NCBI GenBank assembly: GCA_946482335.1
Contig: CAMLRG010000066.1
Span: 1 to 27,329, forward strand
DNA length: 27,329 nucleotides
Direction of reading: 5' to 3'
From: an uncultured Duganella sp.
Lineage (GTDB): Bacteria > Pseudomonadota > Gammaproteobacteria > Burkholderiales > Burkholderiaceae
Positions 1-8,120 of this stretch are shown piece by piece. Made by a program: the position numbers and the translations under genes. The notes beneath the pieces are model-generated. The model was given only the letters and a program-made list of their open reading frames with translations, did no database searches and was not told the DNA's origin. Each line of letters begins with the position of its first letter. Positions within the stretch are counted from its first letter, which is position 1.

Positions 1-973
1 CATCCGTGAGCCGCCAGGGCGCATGGCGCAACAGACGCTTGGTCTGGACCAGGGCCGCGTGCGGGACCAGTTTCGCCAGGCCCGTGCGTTCAGCGTGAAA
101 TACATCCAGCGTCAGCAGTGTCAGCTCGCGCGTCAGTATTGCACGATTACCCAACACCACCTTCAACGTCGCCAAGGTCGGCACGAACTGGCCTGCGCAT
201 CGCATCAAACGCTGCGGGGGGCGCCGGAGCGTTGCCAGCCGCAGCCAGCACAAAATGCTGACATAGATCCAGCCGATATCCAGTTCGAACCAGCGAACCG
301 AAAATTTTGCCGAAGTCGGAAAAGTGTGATGGTTGTTGTGCAGCTCCTCCCCGCCGATCAGCAGGCCAAGCGGCACGATATTGGTTGCTGCATCCTTACA
401 GTCGTAATTGCGGTAGCCGGCATAGTGCCCCAAGCCGTTCACAACACCGGCGGCCAGGAATGGGATCCACATCATCTGGCAGGCCCATAGCGTCAGGCCC
501 GGCGCCCCAAACAAGCCCAGTTCAATCAACAGCAGCAAACCCACGCCTTGCCAGGTGCACCGGCCGTAAATCCTTCGTTCCAGCCAGTCTGACGGACCAC
601 CGGCGCCATAGCGATCCAGCATCGCCAGGTCACCTGCCGCATCGCGGTAAAGTTCAGTGCCTCGCCACAAGACCTGTTTGATACCCAGCACGACTGGACT
701 GTGCGGATCCTTTTCCGTTTCGCAATGGGCGTGGTGGCAGCGATGCACCGCCACCCATTCCCGCGTCACCATCCCCGTCGTCAGCCATAGCCAGAAGCGG
801 AAGCAATGTGCCGCGATCAGGTGCAGTTTCAGGGAACGATGGGTCTGACATCGATGCAAGTAGACCGTTACCGAGACGATCGTCATATGTGTGGTCACCA
901 GTCCGATCAGCAACAGCTCCCACCAGCTCATCGCCAAAAGACCTTCCGTCATCCACTGCAAATACCTCTCCAT
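1..973 (-). CDS. Acyl-CoA / fatty-acid desaturase, 3' end cut by window edge
   Basis: The reading frame is open from ATG 971-973 to the left edge, so the C-terminus (beyond residue 324) is missing. Three histidine boxes of the membrane-bound di-iron desaturase family are visible: LHRCQTHRSLKLH at residues 39-51, HRCHHAHCETEKDPH at 77-91 and EELHNNHHTFP at 209-219. Hydrophobic stretches lie at about 18-38, 52-68 and 143-180, as expected for an inner-membrane enzyme that inserts a cis double bond into acyl chains. The start is supported by AAGGAG seven bases upstream (981-986). Family placement is firm from the boxes; regiospecificity (delta-9 most common in bacteria) cannot be read from the sequence. 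The gene is not obviously linked to the sugar genes. Confidence 0.93.
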   Translation of the reverse strand, partial: MERYLQWMTEGLLAMSWWELLLIGLVTTHMTIVSVTVYLHRCQTHRSLKLHLIAAHCFRFWLWLTTGMVTREWVAVHRCHHAHCETEKDPHSPVVLGIKQVLWRGTELYRDAAGDLAMLDRYGAGGPSDWLERRIYGRCTWQGVGLLLLIELGLFGAPGLTLWACQMMWIPFLAAGVVNGLGHYAGYRNYDCKDAATNIVPLGLLIGGEELHNNHHTFPTSAKFSVRWFELDIGWIYVSILCWLRLATLRRPPQRLMRCAGQFVPTLATLKVVLGNRAILTRELTLLTLDVFHAERTGLAKLVPHAALVQTKRLLRHAPWRLTD

Positions 974-980
974 ACAGGCG

Positions 981-986
981 CTCCTT
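981..986 (-). promoter_or_regulatory. Ribosome binding site of the desaturase
   Basis: AAGGAG on the minus strand, seven bases before ATG 971-973; it fixes the start of the desaturase. Confidence 0.75.
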
Positions 987-1116
987 CACGATACTTGCAT
1001 CCTCGCGGGAGGCGGCGAGCAGTCAGCCGTTCTTCCCGGCGCTGCACGTCGACGGCATGAGGGACGCAAGCGAGATACCGGTTCACCCATCACAGCGGAA
1101 CCCACCAAAGGATCAC

Positions 1117-1434
1117 TTACGACCGTGAGTGCTTCATTGCTTCTGCCTCACGCGCAGCAGTGCGCTCTTCACGTGCGGAGGTTGGGTCGCCGCCATTGTC
1201 GGCCTGCCCGGCAGCGCGTTCTGCATCGCCGAACATGCCTTCGGCTTCGCCGCGCCCACCAGGGTTCTCGTTAGCAGGGGGCTCCAACATGTCGCGTAAC
1301 ATGGCGCGCAGTTCTTCAGTGTCCGGCGGCAAACCTCGCCTTTTCCGTAAGTGAATATAGTGTTGAATTTCAGATTCCTGTTCGGCACTCAGAGGCAGAC
1401 CGCGGAAGGAGAATTCCGGTCCGTTATCTTTCAT
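1117..1434 (-). CDS. Small charged hypothetical protein
   Basis: Encodes 105 residues with no signal peptide and no membrane segment. The first half (to about residue 52) is predicted mostly helical, with charged and leucine-rich stretches such as SAEQESEIQHYIHLRKRRG. The second half is a low-complexity Gly/Glu/Ala/Arg-rich tail. AGGAGA stands just upstream of the ATG at 1432-1434, which supports translation. I do not recognise a family and assign no function. It lies between the desaturase and the GH95 gene on the same strand, with gaps of about 140 and 90 bases, so co-transcription with either is possible but not shown. Confidence 0.6.
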   Translation of the reverse strand: MKDNGPEFSFRGLPLSAEQESEIQHYIHLRKRRGLPPDTEELRAMLRDMLEPPANENPGGRGEAEGMFGDAERAAGQADNGGDPTSAREERTAAREAEAMKHSRS

Positions 1435-1478
1435 GGCGGTTCTCCTGTTTGTTAACTCATAAAGAGTGTACGCCTATT

Positions 1479-1494
1479 CCGATGCACGCATCGG
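1479..1494. repeat. Perfect 16-bp palindrome downstream of GH95
   Basis: CCGATGCACGCATCGG is its own reverse complement apart from the central two bases (7-bp arms). It lies 33 bases past the GH95 stop and 45 bases before the start of the small hypothetical gene. No U-tract follows on either strand, so it is a weak terminator at best; it could equally be an operator for the downstream gene. Confidence 0.5.
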
Positions 1495-1526
1495 CCCAGT
1501 ATCTGCTCTCGAGTAGCGGATGAAAT

Positions 1527-3968
1527 TCACCAAGTAGCGCTGCACTTCGCATAACGGCCTTGCCTGTCCAGCACAACCTCGCTGAGCTTGCCCCGGTAGC
1601 GCAGTTTCACGTGCGCAGCCGGAGGCCCGGCGACGCGCAATGACGTCAATTGGCCGTCGCGCCAGGCCAGATCGACCGACAGCGCTCCGCGTGCCCGGAT
1701 CCCCCTCACCTCGCCATGCTTCCAGGCAGCCGGCAATGCCGGCAGCAGCAACACTTCGCCACCCCAGGACTGCAGCAGCATCTCCATGATGCCTGCGGCA
1801 CCGCCAAAGTTCCCATCGATCTGGAACGGCGGATGCGCGTCGAACATGTTCGGGTAGGTGCGCATCGGACCAGTGAGCCCCTTGAGCACGGAGTATGCGC
1901 GCTCGCCGTCGCCCATGCGCGCCCACAGGCACACACGCCAGGCAGTGCCCCAGCCGGTGGCAAAATCGCCGCGCTGGTTGAGCGATGTCCGGGCCGCCTG
2001 CACCAACTCCGGCGTATCGCGCACATTGACCTGGCTACTCGGGTACACCGCGTAGAGATGGGAGACGTGCCGGTGACGCTGGTCGGGTGCCAGCGCATCC
2101 CAGTCTTCCAGCCACTCCTGCAATTGCCCTTGCCCGCCGATCCGGTCTGGCGCCAGGCGCTGGCGTGCGCCGGCGATCTGCGCCAGGATCGGTGCGTCTT
2201 GCCGCAGAATGCGCGCCGCCTCCAGTGTATGGGTAAACAGGTCGCGCACGATCTGGCGGTCCATTGCCGGTCCGGCGACGAGTGATGAACCGAAGCCGTG
2301 CGGATTTTCCGGCGAGACTGAAGGTGACGTGATGAGTCCTCGACCTTGCGGGTCCTCTATCAGGGTGTCGACGAAGAACTGCGCCGCGCCCAGCATCAAT
2401 GGGTACAGGCGTGCCAGCACGGCGGCTGAGCGGCTGTAGTCGTAATGGTCCCACAGGGTCACGCACAGCCAGGCGCCACCGCATGGCCACATGCCCCAGA
2501 ACGCGCCATCGATCGGCGCGGCGGCGCGCCACAGGTCGGTGTTATGGTGCGCCACCCAGCCGCGCGCGTTGTACATCGTGCGCGCCGTCCTGGCTCCGGT
2601 CTGCGCCAGTTCCTCGACCATGCGCAGCAGCGGTTCAACGCAGGCGCCCAGCCCGGACGGATCCGCCGGCCAGTAGTTCATCTCCGTGTTGATGTTGATG
2701 GTGTACTTGCTGTCCCAAGGCGCATTGGTGCCTTCGTTCCAGATGCCCTGCAGGTTGGCGGGCTGGGTGCCAGGCCGCGATGACGAAATCAGCAGATAGC
2801 GGGCGTATTGCAGGTAAAGCGCATCCAGGCCGGGATCCGGGAGTTTGCCGACCGCGGCGATGCGCTCGTCGGTGGGCAGGCTGGCGGCCGCGCTGGTCCC
2901 CAGGTCGATCGACATGGTCGAGAACAGGCGGCGGTGTTCGCGGATATGGTCGCGCTTGAGCGCGGCGTAGGATTTGCGTGCGGCGCGCGCCATTTGCCCG
3001 CGCACGGCCGCCACCGGGTCGCCGCTGACGTCCCGGTAATTGACATAGCTGGTGGCGGCACTGACCAGCACGTTCACGTCGCTGGCGCCATGCACGCGCA
3101 ACGTGCCTTCTTCGACGGCGATCCTGCCGTCCCCCAGGACCTGCACACGCATGGCGTAACGCAGGCCTGCTTCGATGCCGTTTTTGGCCACGTTGCGACC
3201 GGTGATCAGGATCGCGTTGGCGCCATCCGCGACGATGGTAGCGCCGGCCGGGACTGCGCCGACCTCTTCACGCAGCAACCAGTCGACGGGTGCCGCATTG
3301 CTCAGGTCCACCGCCAGCCCGGCGTAGTCCGGCGCAATGTGCTTGACCTCACGCGGGCCGCGCCAGCCGAGCGTGAAGCCAAGTTTTCCTTTCGGCGCCT
3401 GCAGGCGCAACGCGATCACCTGGTCCGGCACCGAAACGAAGGCTTCACGCATGAACGTCCCATCCGCGGTGCGGTAGCGCGTGTGCGCCACTGCCGTTTC
3501 CAGGTCGAGCGAGCGCTGATAGTCGATCGGCGCGATGGCACCCTCGATGTCCAGCAGCAGGTCCCCCAGCGTCCCATACGACATTTGCCACAGGGGTTTG
3601 GCCATCATCCCGGCATTGACCAGATCGGTAGCTTCCTTGTACTTTCCCTGCGCCAGCAAAGCCCGCACCTTGGGCAAAGCGCCAAGCGCGTCCGGATTGT
3701 CCGGCGTGTAGGGGCCTCCGGACCACAGCGTGTCCTCGTTGAGCTGGAGCCGCTCCTGGGCGACGCGGCCGAACACCATCGCACCGAGGCGGCCGTTCCC
3801 CAGTGGCAGTGCTTCTTCCCAGCGTGCGGCGCTGTGCCGGTACCACAGCGTATTTTCTCCGCGATGCCGCGTGCCCTGGCTCCACCCGATGGCGGGCAGA
3901 GCGCTCAATGCGATTCCACCAAGCAGGCGGCGGCGGGTCCAATTGGGGGGCGACGGGGGAATATGCAT
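1527..3968 (-). CDS. GH95 family alpha-L-fucosidase (secreted, Tat-type signal)
   Basis: The 813-residue product has the usual length of a glycoside hydrolase family 95 enzyme, which removes terminal alpha-1,2-linked L-fucose (some members L-galactose) by inversion. The N-terminus carries TRRRLLGG and a hydrophobic stretch ending near WSQG, resembling a twin-arginine signal. The N-terminal beta-sandwich contains NGRLGAMVFG and LQLNEDTLWSGGP. The (alpha/alpha)6 barrel shows NINTEMNYWP (Asn425 and Asn427, the base pair in this family), SPSVSPENPHG (Glu554, presumed acid), RHVSHLYAVYP and FQIDGNFGG (Asp718). I chose ATG 3966-3968 because the twin-arginine signal follows directly; a GTG at 4014-4016 would add 16 residues. 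It is divergent from the GH2 gene. The motifs are visible; the residue roles come from comparison with the characterised Bifidobacterium enzyme. Confidence 0.93.
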   Translation of the reverse strand: MHIPPSPPNWTRRRLLGGIALSALPAIGWSQGTRHRGENTLWYRHSAARWEEALPLGNGRLGAMVFGRVAQERLQLNEDTLWSGGPYTPDNPDALGALPKVRALLAQGKYKEATDLVNAGMMAKPLWQMSYGTLGDLLLDIEGAIAPIDYQRSLDLETAVAHTRYRTADGTFMREAFVSVPDQVIALRLQAPKGKLGFTLGWRGPREVKHIAPDYAGLAVDLSNAAPVDWLLREEVGAVPAGATIVADGANAILITGRNVAKNGIEAGLRYAMRVQVLGDGRIAVEEGTLRVHGASDVNVLVSAATSYVNYRDVSGDPVAAVRGQMARAARKSYAALKRDHIREHRRLFSTMSIDLGTSAAASLPTDERIAAVGKLPDPGLDALYLQYARYLLISSSRPGTQPANLQGIWNEGTNAPWDSKYTININTEMNYWPADPSGLGACVEPLLRMVEELAQTGARTARTMYNARGWVAHHNTDLWRAAAPIDGAFWGMWPCGGAWLCVTLWDHYDYSRSAAVLARLYPLMLGAAQFFVDTLIEDPQGRGLITSPSVSPENPHGFGSSLVAGPAMDRQIVRDLFTHTLEAARILRQDAPILAQIAGARQRLAPDRIGGQGQLQEWLEDWDALAPDQRHRHVSHLYAVYPSSQVNVRDTPELVQAARTSLNQRGDFATGWGTAWRVCLWARMGDGERAYSVLKGLTGPMRTYPNMFDAHPPFQIDGNFGGAAGIMEMLLQSWGGEVLLLPALPAAWKHGEVRGIRARGALSVDLAWRDGQLTSLRVAGPPAAHVKLRYRGKLSEVVLDRQGRYAKCSATW

Positions 3969-4126
3969 CGAATGGTGTCTATTAGTCAGAAAGGTTATTT
4001 CAACTGAAGGCGGCACGCGATTCCGGCGGGAGGACGGCCTTGCCTGCCAGGGCAGCGCGCATCGCGTCCAGCTTGGGAACCTGGCAGGGTAGGATCAAGC
4101 CGACCCACGGGTCAAGGTGCCTGTTT

Positions 4127-4160
4127 AATTTCGTTAGCCGGCTTGCCGGTTTTCGCAATT
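4127..4160. promoter_or_regulatory. 34-bp imperfect palindrome, candidate operator
   Basis: The two 17-base halves share, from the outside in, AATT, CG, A/T and CCGGC/GCCGG in mirror positions (12 of 17 positions pair). The site sits between divergent glycosidase genes. Length and symmetry suit a dimeric repressor site such as a LacI-family operator, but the binding protein is unknown. Confidence 0.45.
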
Positions 4161-4185
4161 ACGGGAACTAAATTCACCAGCAGCG

Positions 4186-4205
4186 GTAATGAAAACTATC
4201 ATTAC
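4186..4205. repeat. Inverted repeat GTAATG-N8-CATTAC
   Basis: Perfect 6-bp arms (4186-4191 and 4200-4205) spaced by eight bases, about 36 bases upstream of the TATAAT box that precedes GH2. This is a position where an activator could bind. Confidence 0.35.
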
Positions 4206-4241
4206 GCACATAAGTCGTCGCTTTCCCCGGTCCACGCTTCC

Positions 4242-4247
4242 TATAAT
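4242..4247 (+). promoter_or_regulatory. Candidate -10 box of GH2 promoter
   Basis: TATAAT, identical to the consensus, lies 27 bases upstream of the GH2 ATG. No good -35 hexamer is seen 16-18 bases upstream, which would fit an activator-dependent promoter. Confidence 0.4.
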
Positions 4248-4274
4248 TGCGCGCTACCGATCCGGGGAAACAAT

Positions 4275-6893
4275 ATGAACGCGCGCACCCTTACCGTCCT
4301 TGCCCTATCCTGGCTGCTTGCCGGCTCTCCTGCCGTTCCGGCACTGGCGTTTGACACTCCGGAAGAGCTGCGCACCAGCGAATCGCCGCGCGCACGCGAA
4401 AACTTCAATGGCGGCTGGCGCTTCCATCTGGGCGACGCGGCGGGAGCGGAACGCCCCGGCTATGATGACAGGCAGTGGCAGGCCGTCGGCTTGCCCCACA
4501 GTTTCAGCATTCCGTACTTCCAGTCCGCCTCCTTCTACGTTGGCTATGGCTGGTACCGCAAGACGTTGACGCTGCCCCGCTTGCTTCCGCAGCGCCAGTT
4601 CTCCCTGGAATTCGAAGGTGCTTTCCAGGACGCTGAAATTTACGTCAACGGCGTTGCACTCGCACGGCACCGCGGCGGCTATACGGGGTTCGCCGTCAAC
4701 ATCACCTCTGCGCTGCGTGGCGGAGCAAACAGCATTGCCGTCCGTGTCAACAACAAATGGGACCCGACCCTGGCGCCGCGGGCCGGCGAGCACGTCTTCA
4801 GTGGCGGCCTGTATCGCGATGTCTGGCTGGTGCAGACGGATGCCGTGCACGTGCCATGGATGGGAACCTATGTGACGACGCCAGGCCTGACTGCCGAAAA
4901 GGGACGCGTCGCCCTGGAAACGGAGGTCCGCAACGACGGGCCGCGCGCGCGGCAAGTCGAGGTGCTGACCGATCTCTTCGACGACAAGGGCCGGAAGATC
5001 GCCAGCTTGTCGCCGGCCCGCGTGCACGTGGACGCAGGGCACACCGTCACCGCCCGTCAACTTTCGGGCTGGATTCCGCGTCCCGGCTTGTGGTCACCTG
5101 AGACCCCCCGGCTCTACCATGCCCGCACGCGCTTGCGCACGGCGGGACGGGTGCGCGATGCCTACAGCACCGAATTCGGGTTCCGCTGGTTCGCCTGGAC
5201 CGCGGACCGGGGATTTTTCCTCAATGGCCGCCATCGCTATTTCCGCGGTGCCAATGTGCACCAGGACCAGGCTGGCTGGGGCGACGCCGTCACCAATCGC
5301 GCGATCGAGCGCGACGTGGACCAGATCAAGGAAGCCGGCTTCGACCTGGTCCGTGGTTCGCACTATCCGCACGATCCACACTTCAGCAAGGCCACCGACC
5401 GGCGCGGCGTATTGCTGCTGTCCGAGGCGCCCTTCTGGGGAACTGCCGGCTTCAACAGCCCATGGGGCGCATCGGCCTACCCTCCCGAGCCGGCCCACCG
5501 CGCCGCTTTCGATGCCAGCATCAAACAGCAGCTCGGCGAAATGATCCGGATCCACCGCAACCATCCCTCGATCATCGCCTGGAGCATGGGCAACGAAGCG
5601 TTCTTCACTGCCCCGGAAACCATGCCGGACGTGCGCCGCCTGCTGAAAGAGATGGTCGACCTGTCGCACCAGCTCGATCCTTCGCGGCCGGCCGCCGTCA
5701 GCGGCGTACAGCGCGGCAACCTGGACCGCCTGGGCGATATCGCCGGCTACAACGGCGATGGCGCCATCCTGTTCCCCAATCCCGGCATACCAAACTTCGT
5801 CGCGGAATACGGGTCGACCATCGCCGACCGGCCCGGCGCATACGCCCCGGGCTGGGGCGACCTTGAGCAGACGCCCGGGGCGCAAGCCGGGCAACCCGCT
5901 ACATGGCGCCAGCCGTGGCGCTCCGGTGAAGCGATCTGGGCCGGATTCGATCACGGCAGCATCGCCGGCCGCCAGTTCGGCTCGATGGGGCTGATCGATT
6001 ATGCGCGCCTGCCCAAGCGGTCCTGGTACTGGTACCGTAACGCCTACCGCGGCATTGCGCCGCCCGTCTGGCCCAAGCCCGGCATCGCCGCCGCGTTGCG
6101 CCTGAGCGCCAGCGCCCCGGTCATTGAACGTGCCGACGGAACGGAGGACGTGCAAGTGGTGGTCACCGTGGTTGACGCTGACGGTGCAGCATTGAGCAAT
6201 AGTCCACCGGTGCGTTTGACGATTGAATCGGGCCCGGGCGAGCTTCCCACCGGACGCCAGATTGATTTCGCTCCGGGCGCCGACATCCCGATCCGTGACG
6301 GGCAGGCCGCCATTGCAATGCGCAGTTGGCATCGCGGAACCAGCCGCTTGCGCGCCACTTCGCCGGGCCTGCGCGATGCAACACTGGAGATCGCGACCCG
6401 CCACGGACCCGCCTTCGTACCCGGCGTATCGGCGCTGGCCGCTGATCGGCCATATCGGCCCAGCGCACCGGATCCGCTGCCGTTCAACCAGGAACAGATC
6501 TTTGGCGGCGACAATCCAACCGGGGCCAGTTCCGCAGCCGCTGGACACCAGTCGCGCCTCGCGAACGATGGCGATGCTGGCAGCTATTGGGCCCCGGCGC
6601 CAGATGACCCGGAACCATGGCTGCTGGTCGACCTCGAACGGATTGTCACCGTGCACCGGCTTATCATTGGTTTGCGCGCGCCCGGCCGGTACGCGGTGCG
6701 GGCGGAGATTGCCGGCGCCGACGGCACATGGGCCATCCTGACCGAGCTGCCGATGACGGATTACGCCAACGCGAACATCGAACTGCCTACCGAAGCGGCG
6801 ACGGGCCGCAAGGTACGGCTGAGCCTCCGCCCTGCGCAGCCAGCCGATGCCGGGATTGCGGAGCTGCGCGTGGCGGGCAAGCTGAACAACTAG
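4275..6893 (+). CDS. GH2 family glycosidase with C-terminal discoidin-like domain
   Basis: The 872-residue secreted enzyme starts with a signal peptide (residues 1-25, ending PALA). In order it has a GH2 sugar-binding jelly roll (about 40-185, with GGWRFHLGD and GAFQDAEIYVNG), an immunoglobulin-like sandwich (to about 300), a TIM barrel with IAWSMGNE (Glu441, acid/base) and FVAEYGS (Glu511, nucleophile), a further beta-sandwich domain, and a terminal F5/8-type C (CBM32-like) domain with WLLVDLERIVTVHRLII. The family covers beta-galactosidases, beta-glucuronidases and beta-mannosidases; substrate cannot be settled here. The start at 4275 is preferred over an upstream in-frame ATG at 4143 because the signal peptide begins there and GGGGAAA precedes it. 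It is paired divergently with the fucosidase, which suggests shared control and a shared substrate. Confidence 0.92.
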   Translation: MNARTLTVLALSWLLAGSPAVPALAFDTPEELRTSESPRARENFNGGWRFHLGDAAGAERPGYDDRQWQAVGLPHSFSIPYFQSASFYVGYGWYRKTLTLPRLLPQRQFSLEFEGAFQDAEIYVNGVALARHRGGYTGFAVNITSALRGGANSIAVRVNNKWDPTLAPRAGEHVFSGGLYRDVWLVQTDAVHVPWMGTYVTTPGLTAEKGRVALETEVRNDGPRARQVEVLTDLFDDKGRKIASLSPARVHVDAGHTVTARQLSGWIPRPGLWSPETPRLYHARTRLRTAGRVRDAYSTEFGFRWFAWTADRGFFLNGRHRYFRGANVHQDQAGWGDAVTNRAIERDVDQIKEAGFDLVRGSHYPHDPHFSKATDRRGVLLLSEAPFWGTAGFNSPWGASAYPPEPAHRAAFDASIKQQLGEMIRIHRNHPSIIAWSMGNEAFFTAPETMPDVRRLLKEMVDLSHQLDPSRPAAVSGVQRGNLDRLGDIAGYNGDGAILFPNPGIPNFVAEYGSTIADRPGAYAPGWGDLEQTPGAQAGQPATWRQPWRSGEAIWAGFDHGSIAGRQFGSMGLIDYARLPKRSWYWYRNAYRGIAPPVWPKPGIAAALRLSASAPVIERADGTEDVQVVVTVVDADGAALSNSPPVRLTIESGPGELPTGRQIDFAPGADIPIRDGQAAIAMRSWHRGTSRLRATSPGLRDATLEIATRHGPAFVPGVSALAADRPYRPSAPDPLPFNQEQIFGGDNPTGASSAAAGHQSRLANDGDAGSYWAPAPDDPEPWLLVDLERIVTVHRLIIGLRAPGRYAVRAEIAGADGTWAILTELPMTDYANANIELPTEAATGRKVRLSLRPAQPADAGIAELRVAGKLNN

Positions 6894-7026
6894 TCGCCCG
6901 ACGGTACCAGAGAGCGCCCTGCCCCTGGGGCCGCTTCGCTGAACTTGCCCGGATAACGCAGCGTCGCGCACGCCGCAGGCTGGCAACCCGCGCGACTAGC
7001 CTTCCCGCCATACCGCCAAGCGCGCC
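6890..7026 (-). pseudogene. Fossil C-terminal fragment of a second GH95-like gene
   Basis: Read on the minus strand, this stretch translates to about 45 codons ending in TAG at 6890-6892. It resembles the C-terminal strand of the intact GH95 protein in this window. Fragment segments RAWRYGG, QPAACATLRYPGKFSE correspond in order to LAWRDGQ, PPAAHVKLRYRGKLSE of GH95 residues 766-797. One residue is missing between the two blocks. The nucleotide match is also visible (for example TTCGCTGAACTTGCCC against CTCGCTGAGCTTGCCC on the plus strand at 1583-1598). There is no start and no catalytic part. The fragment begins at the stop of the alpha/beta hydrolase and ends across the GH2 stop. I infer remains of a gene once convergent with GH2. 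Confidence 0.6.
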
Positions 7027-7959
7027 TTACTTCACTTTACGTGCAAGGAAATTCCGCATCAGCTTGCCGATTTGCTCCCCCTCTTCTTCAAGCGCGAAGT
7101 GGCCGGTATCGAGCAGGTGCAGCTCGGCTTTTGGCAGGTCACGCAGGTAGGGCGTGGCGCCGGCGGCGGGGAAGATCTTGTCGTTCCTGCCCCAGGTGAT
7201 CAGCATCGGAGGCTGGTGTTTGCGGAAGTAGGCTTGCCACTCCGGATAGCGGGCGGGATTGCTGCCGTAGCTGTAGAACAGTTCGAGCTGGATGTCCTTG
7301 TTGCCGGGGCGGTCCATGTAGGCCTGGTCCAGGGTCCATGCATCGGGGCTGATCCTGGACGCGTCGCGCGCGCCGTGCGTGTATTGCCATTTGGTCGCGC
7401 CGATTTCGAAGAAAGGTTTCAGCTTGGCCGCGTTTGCCTCGGATTTGTCGGCCCAGTAGACCTTGAATGGCGCCCAGAACTCATTGTCGATGCCTTCGTT
7501 GTAGGCGTTGCCGTTCTGGACCACGATGGCCGACACGCGTTCGGGATGCGCGGCAGCCAGGCGGAAGCCGATGGGAGCGCCATAGTCCTGCACGTACAGG
7601 GCATATTTCGAGGCGCCGACCGCCGTGGTGAACTTGTCGACCACGCTTGCCAGGTTGTCGAAGCTGTAGGCGAATTGATCGACGGCCGGCGCGTCGCTCT
7701 GGCCGAAGCCGGGGTAATCGGGCGCGATGACATGGTAGCGTTCAGCCAACTGTGGAATCAGGTTACGGAACATCTGGGATGAGGTGGGAAAGCCGTGCAG
7801 CAGCAGTACCGTCGGGGCGTCTTTCGGTCCGGCTTCGCGATAGAAGATGTTGACGCCATCGACCTTGACCGTGCGGTAGCTGACCTCCGCCGGTGCGGCG
7901 GCGGCAGTGGCGCCGGCAAAGGCGAGGAGCACGGATGCTGCGATGCGGGAGGTTTTCAT
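7027..7959 (-). CDS. Secreted alpha/beta hydrolase (haloalkane dehalogenase / epoxide hydrolase-like)
   Basis: The 310-residue protein has a signal peptide (1-22, ending TAAAA). The alpha/beta-hydrolase fold is shown by the oxyanion motif HGFPTS (55-60), DYPGFGQSD, an aspartate nucleophile elbow VQDYGAP (Asp125), GRNDKIF (Asp260) and TGHFALEE (His287). An Asp rather than Ser nucleophile is typical of dehalogenases and epoxide hydrolases, but the halide-binding set cannot be confirmed by eye, so the substrate is unknown. A start at 7957-7959 is chosen because the signal peptide begins there and AAGGAAG precedes it; the frame stays open further upstream. It is divergent from a paralogue at 8121. 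Confidence 0.88.
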   Translation of the reverse strand: MKTSRIAASVLLAFAGATAAAAPAEVSYRTVKVDGVNIFYREAGPKDAPTVLLLHGFPTSSQMFRNLIPQLAERYHVIAPDYPGFGQSDAPAVDQFAYSFDNLASVVDKFTTAVGASKYALYVQDYGAPIGFRLAAAHPERVSAIVVQNGNAYNEGIDNEFWAPFKVYWADKSEANAAKLKPFFEIGATKWQYTHGARDASRISPDAWTLDQAYMDRPGNKDIQLELFYSYGSNPARYPEWQAYFRKHQPPMLITWGRNDKIFPAAGATPYLRDLPKAELHLLDTGHFALEEEGEQIGKLMRNFLARKVK

Positions 7960-8120
7960 GTTCGCTTCCTTCAAAATTGGTTGGGATGGGATGGATTGTA
8001 GGAAGCGGCCCGCGGCGCCGGAACCACGCGCAGCGAAACAATCCATTTCGCTGTGCGACGTTCCGCCAGCCCTGGGGGTGCCGCTACAGTGGTGCCATCG
8101 ACAACCTTCTGGAGAACCGT
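7960..8120. promoter_or_regulatory. Divergent promoter region of the hydrolase pair, with nested inverted repeats
   Basis: Two overlapping perfect inverted repeats are present. CAGCGAAA (8031-8038) pairs with TTTCGCTG (8046-8053) over a seven-base spacer. ATGGATTGT (7991-7999) pairs with ACAATCCAT (8038-8046) over 38 bases. The second arm of the long repeat lies across the spacer of the short one. This is the type of arrangement used by LysR- or TetR-type regulators at divergent promoters, and a LysR gene lies just downstream of the second hydrolase. Confidence 0.5.

Larger units (their letters stand above)
3969..4274. promoter_or_regulatory. Divergent control region between GH95 and GH2
   Basis: This 306-base stretch without a gene must hold the promoters of both glycosidases. 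It contains a 34-bp imperfect palindrome (4127-4160), a smaller inverted repeat (4186-4205) and a TATAAT box (4242-4247), each listed separately. No gene was found inside. Confidence 0.7.

Noticed and set aside
2808..4007. A 399-codon plus-strand frame opposite the fucosidase gene
   Set aside because: Same reason; the fucosidase has all family motifs.
3969..4016. GTG start at 4014-4016 for the fucosidase, adding 16 residues
   Set aside because: The added residues would precede the twin-arginine signal and have no good ribosome site; ATG at 3966-3968 is preferred, though not proven.
5094..6986. A 630-codon open frame on the minus strand opposite GH2
   Set aside because: A shadow of the GH2 coding frame, low in domain features; GH2 on the plus strand has both catalytic glutamates.
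6890..6999. Inverted repeat CTAGTCGC / GCGACTAG flanking the GH95 fossil, like the ends of a small mobile element
   Set aside because: Arms of only eight bases, one inside the GH2 stop region, no target duplication seen; probably chance.
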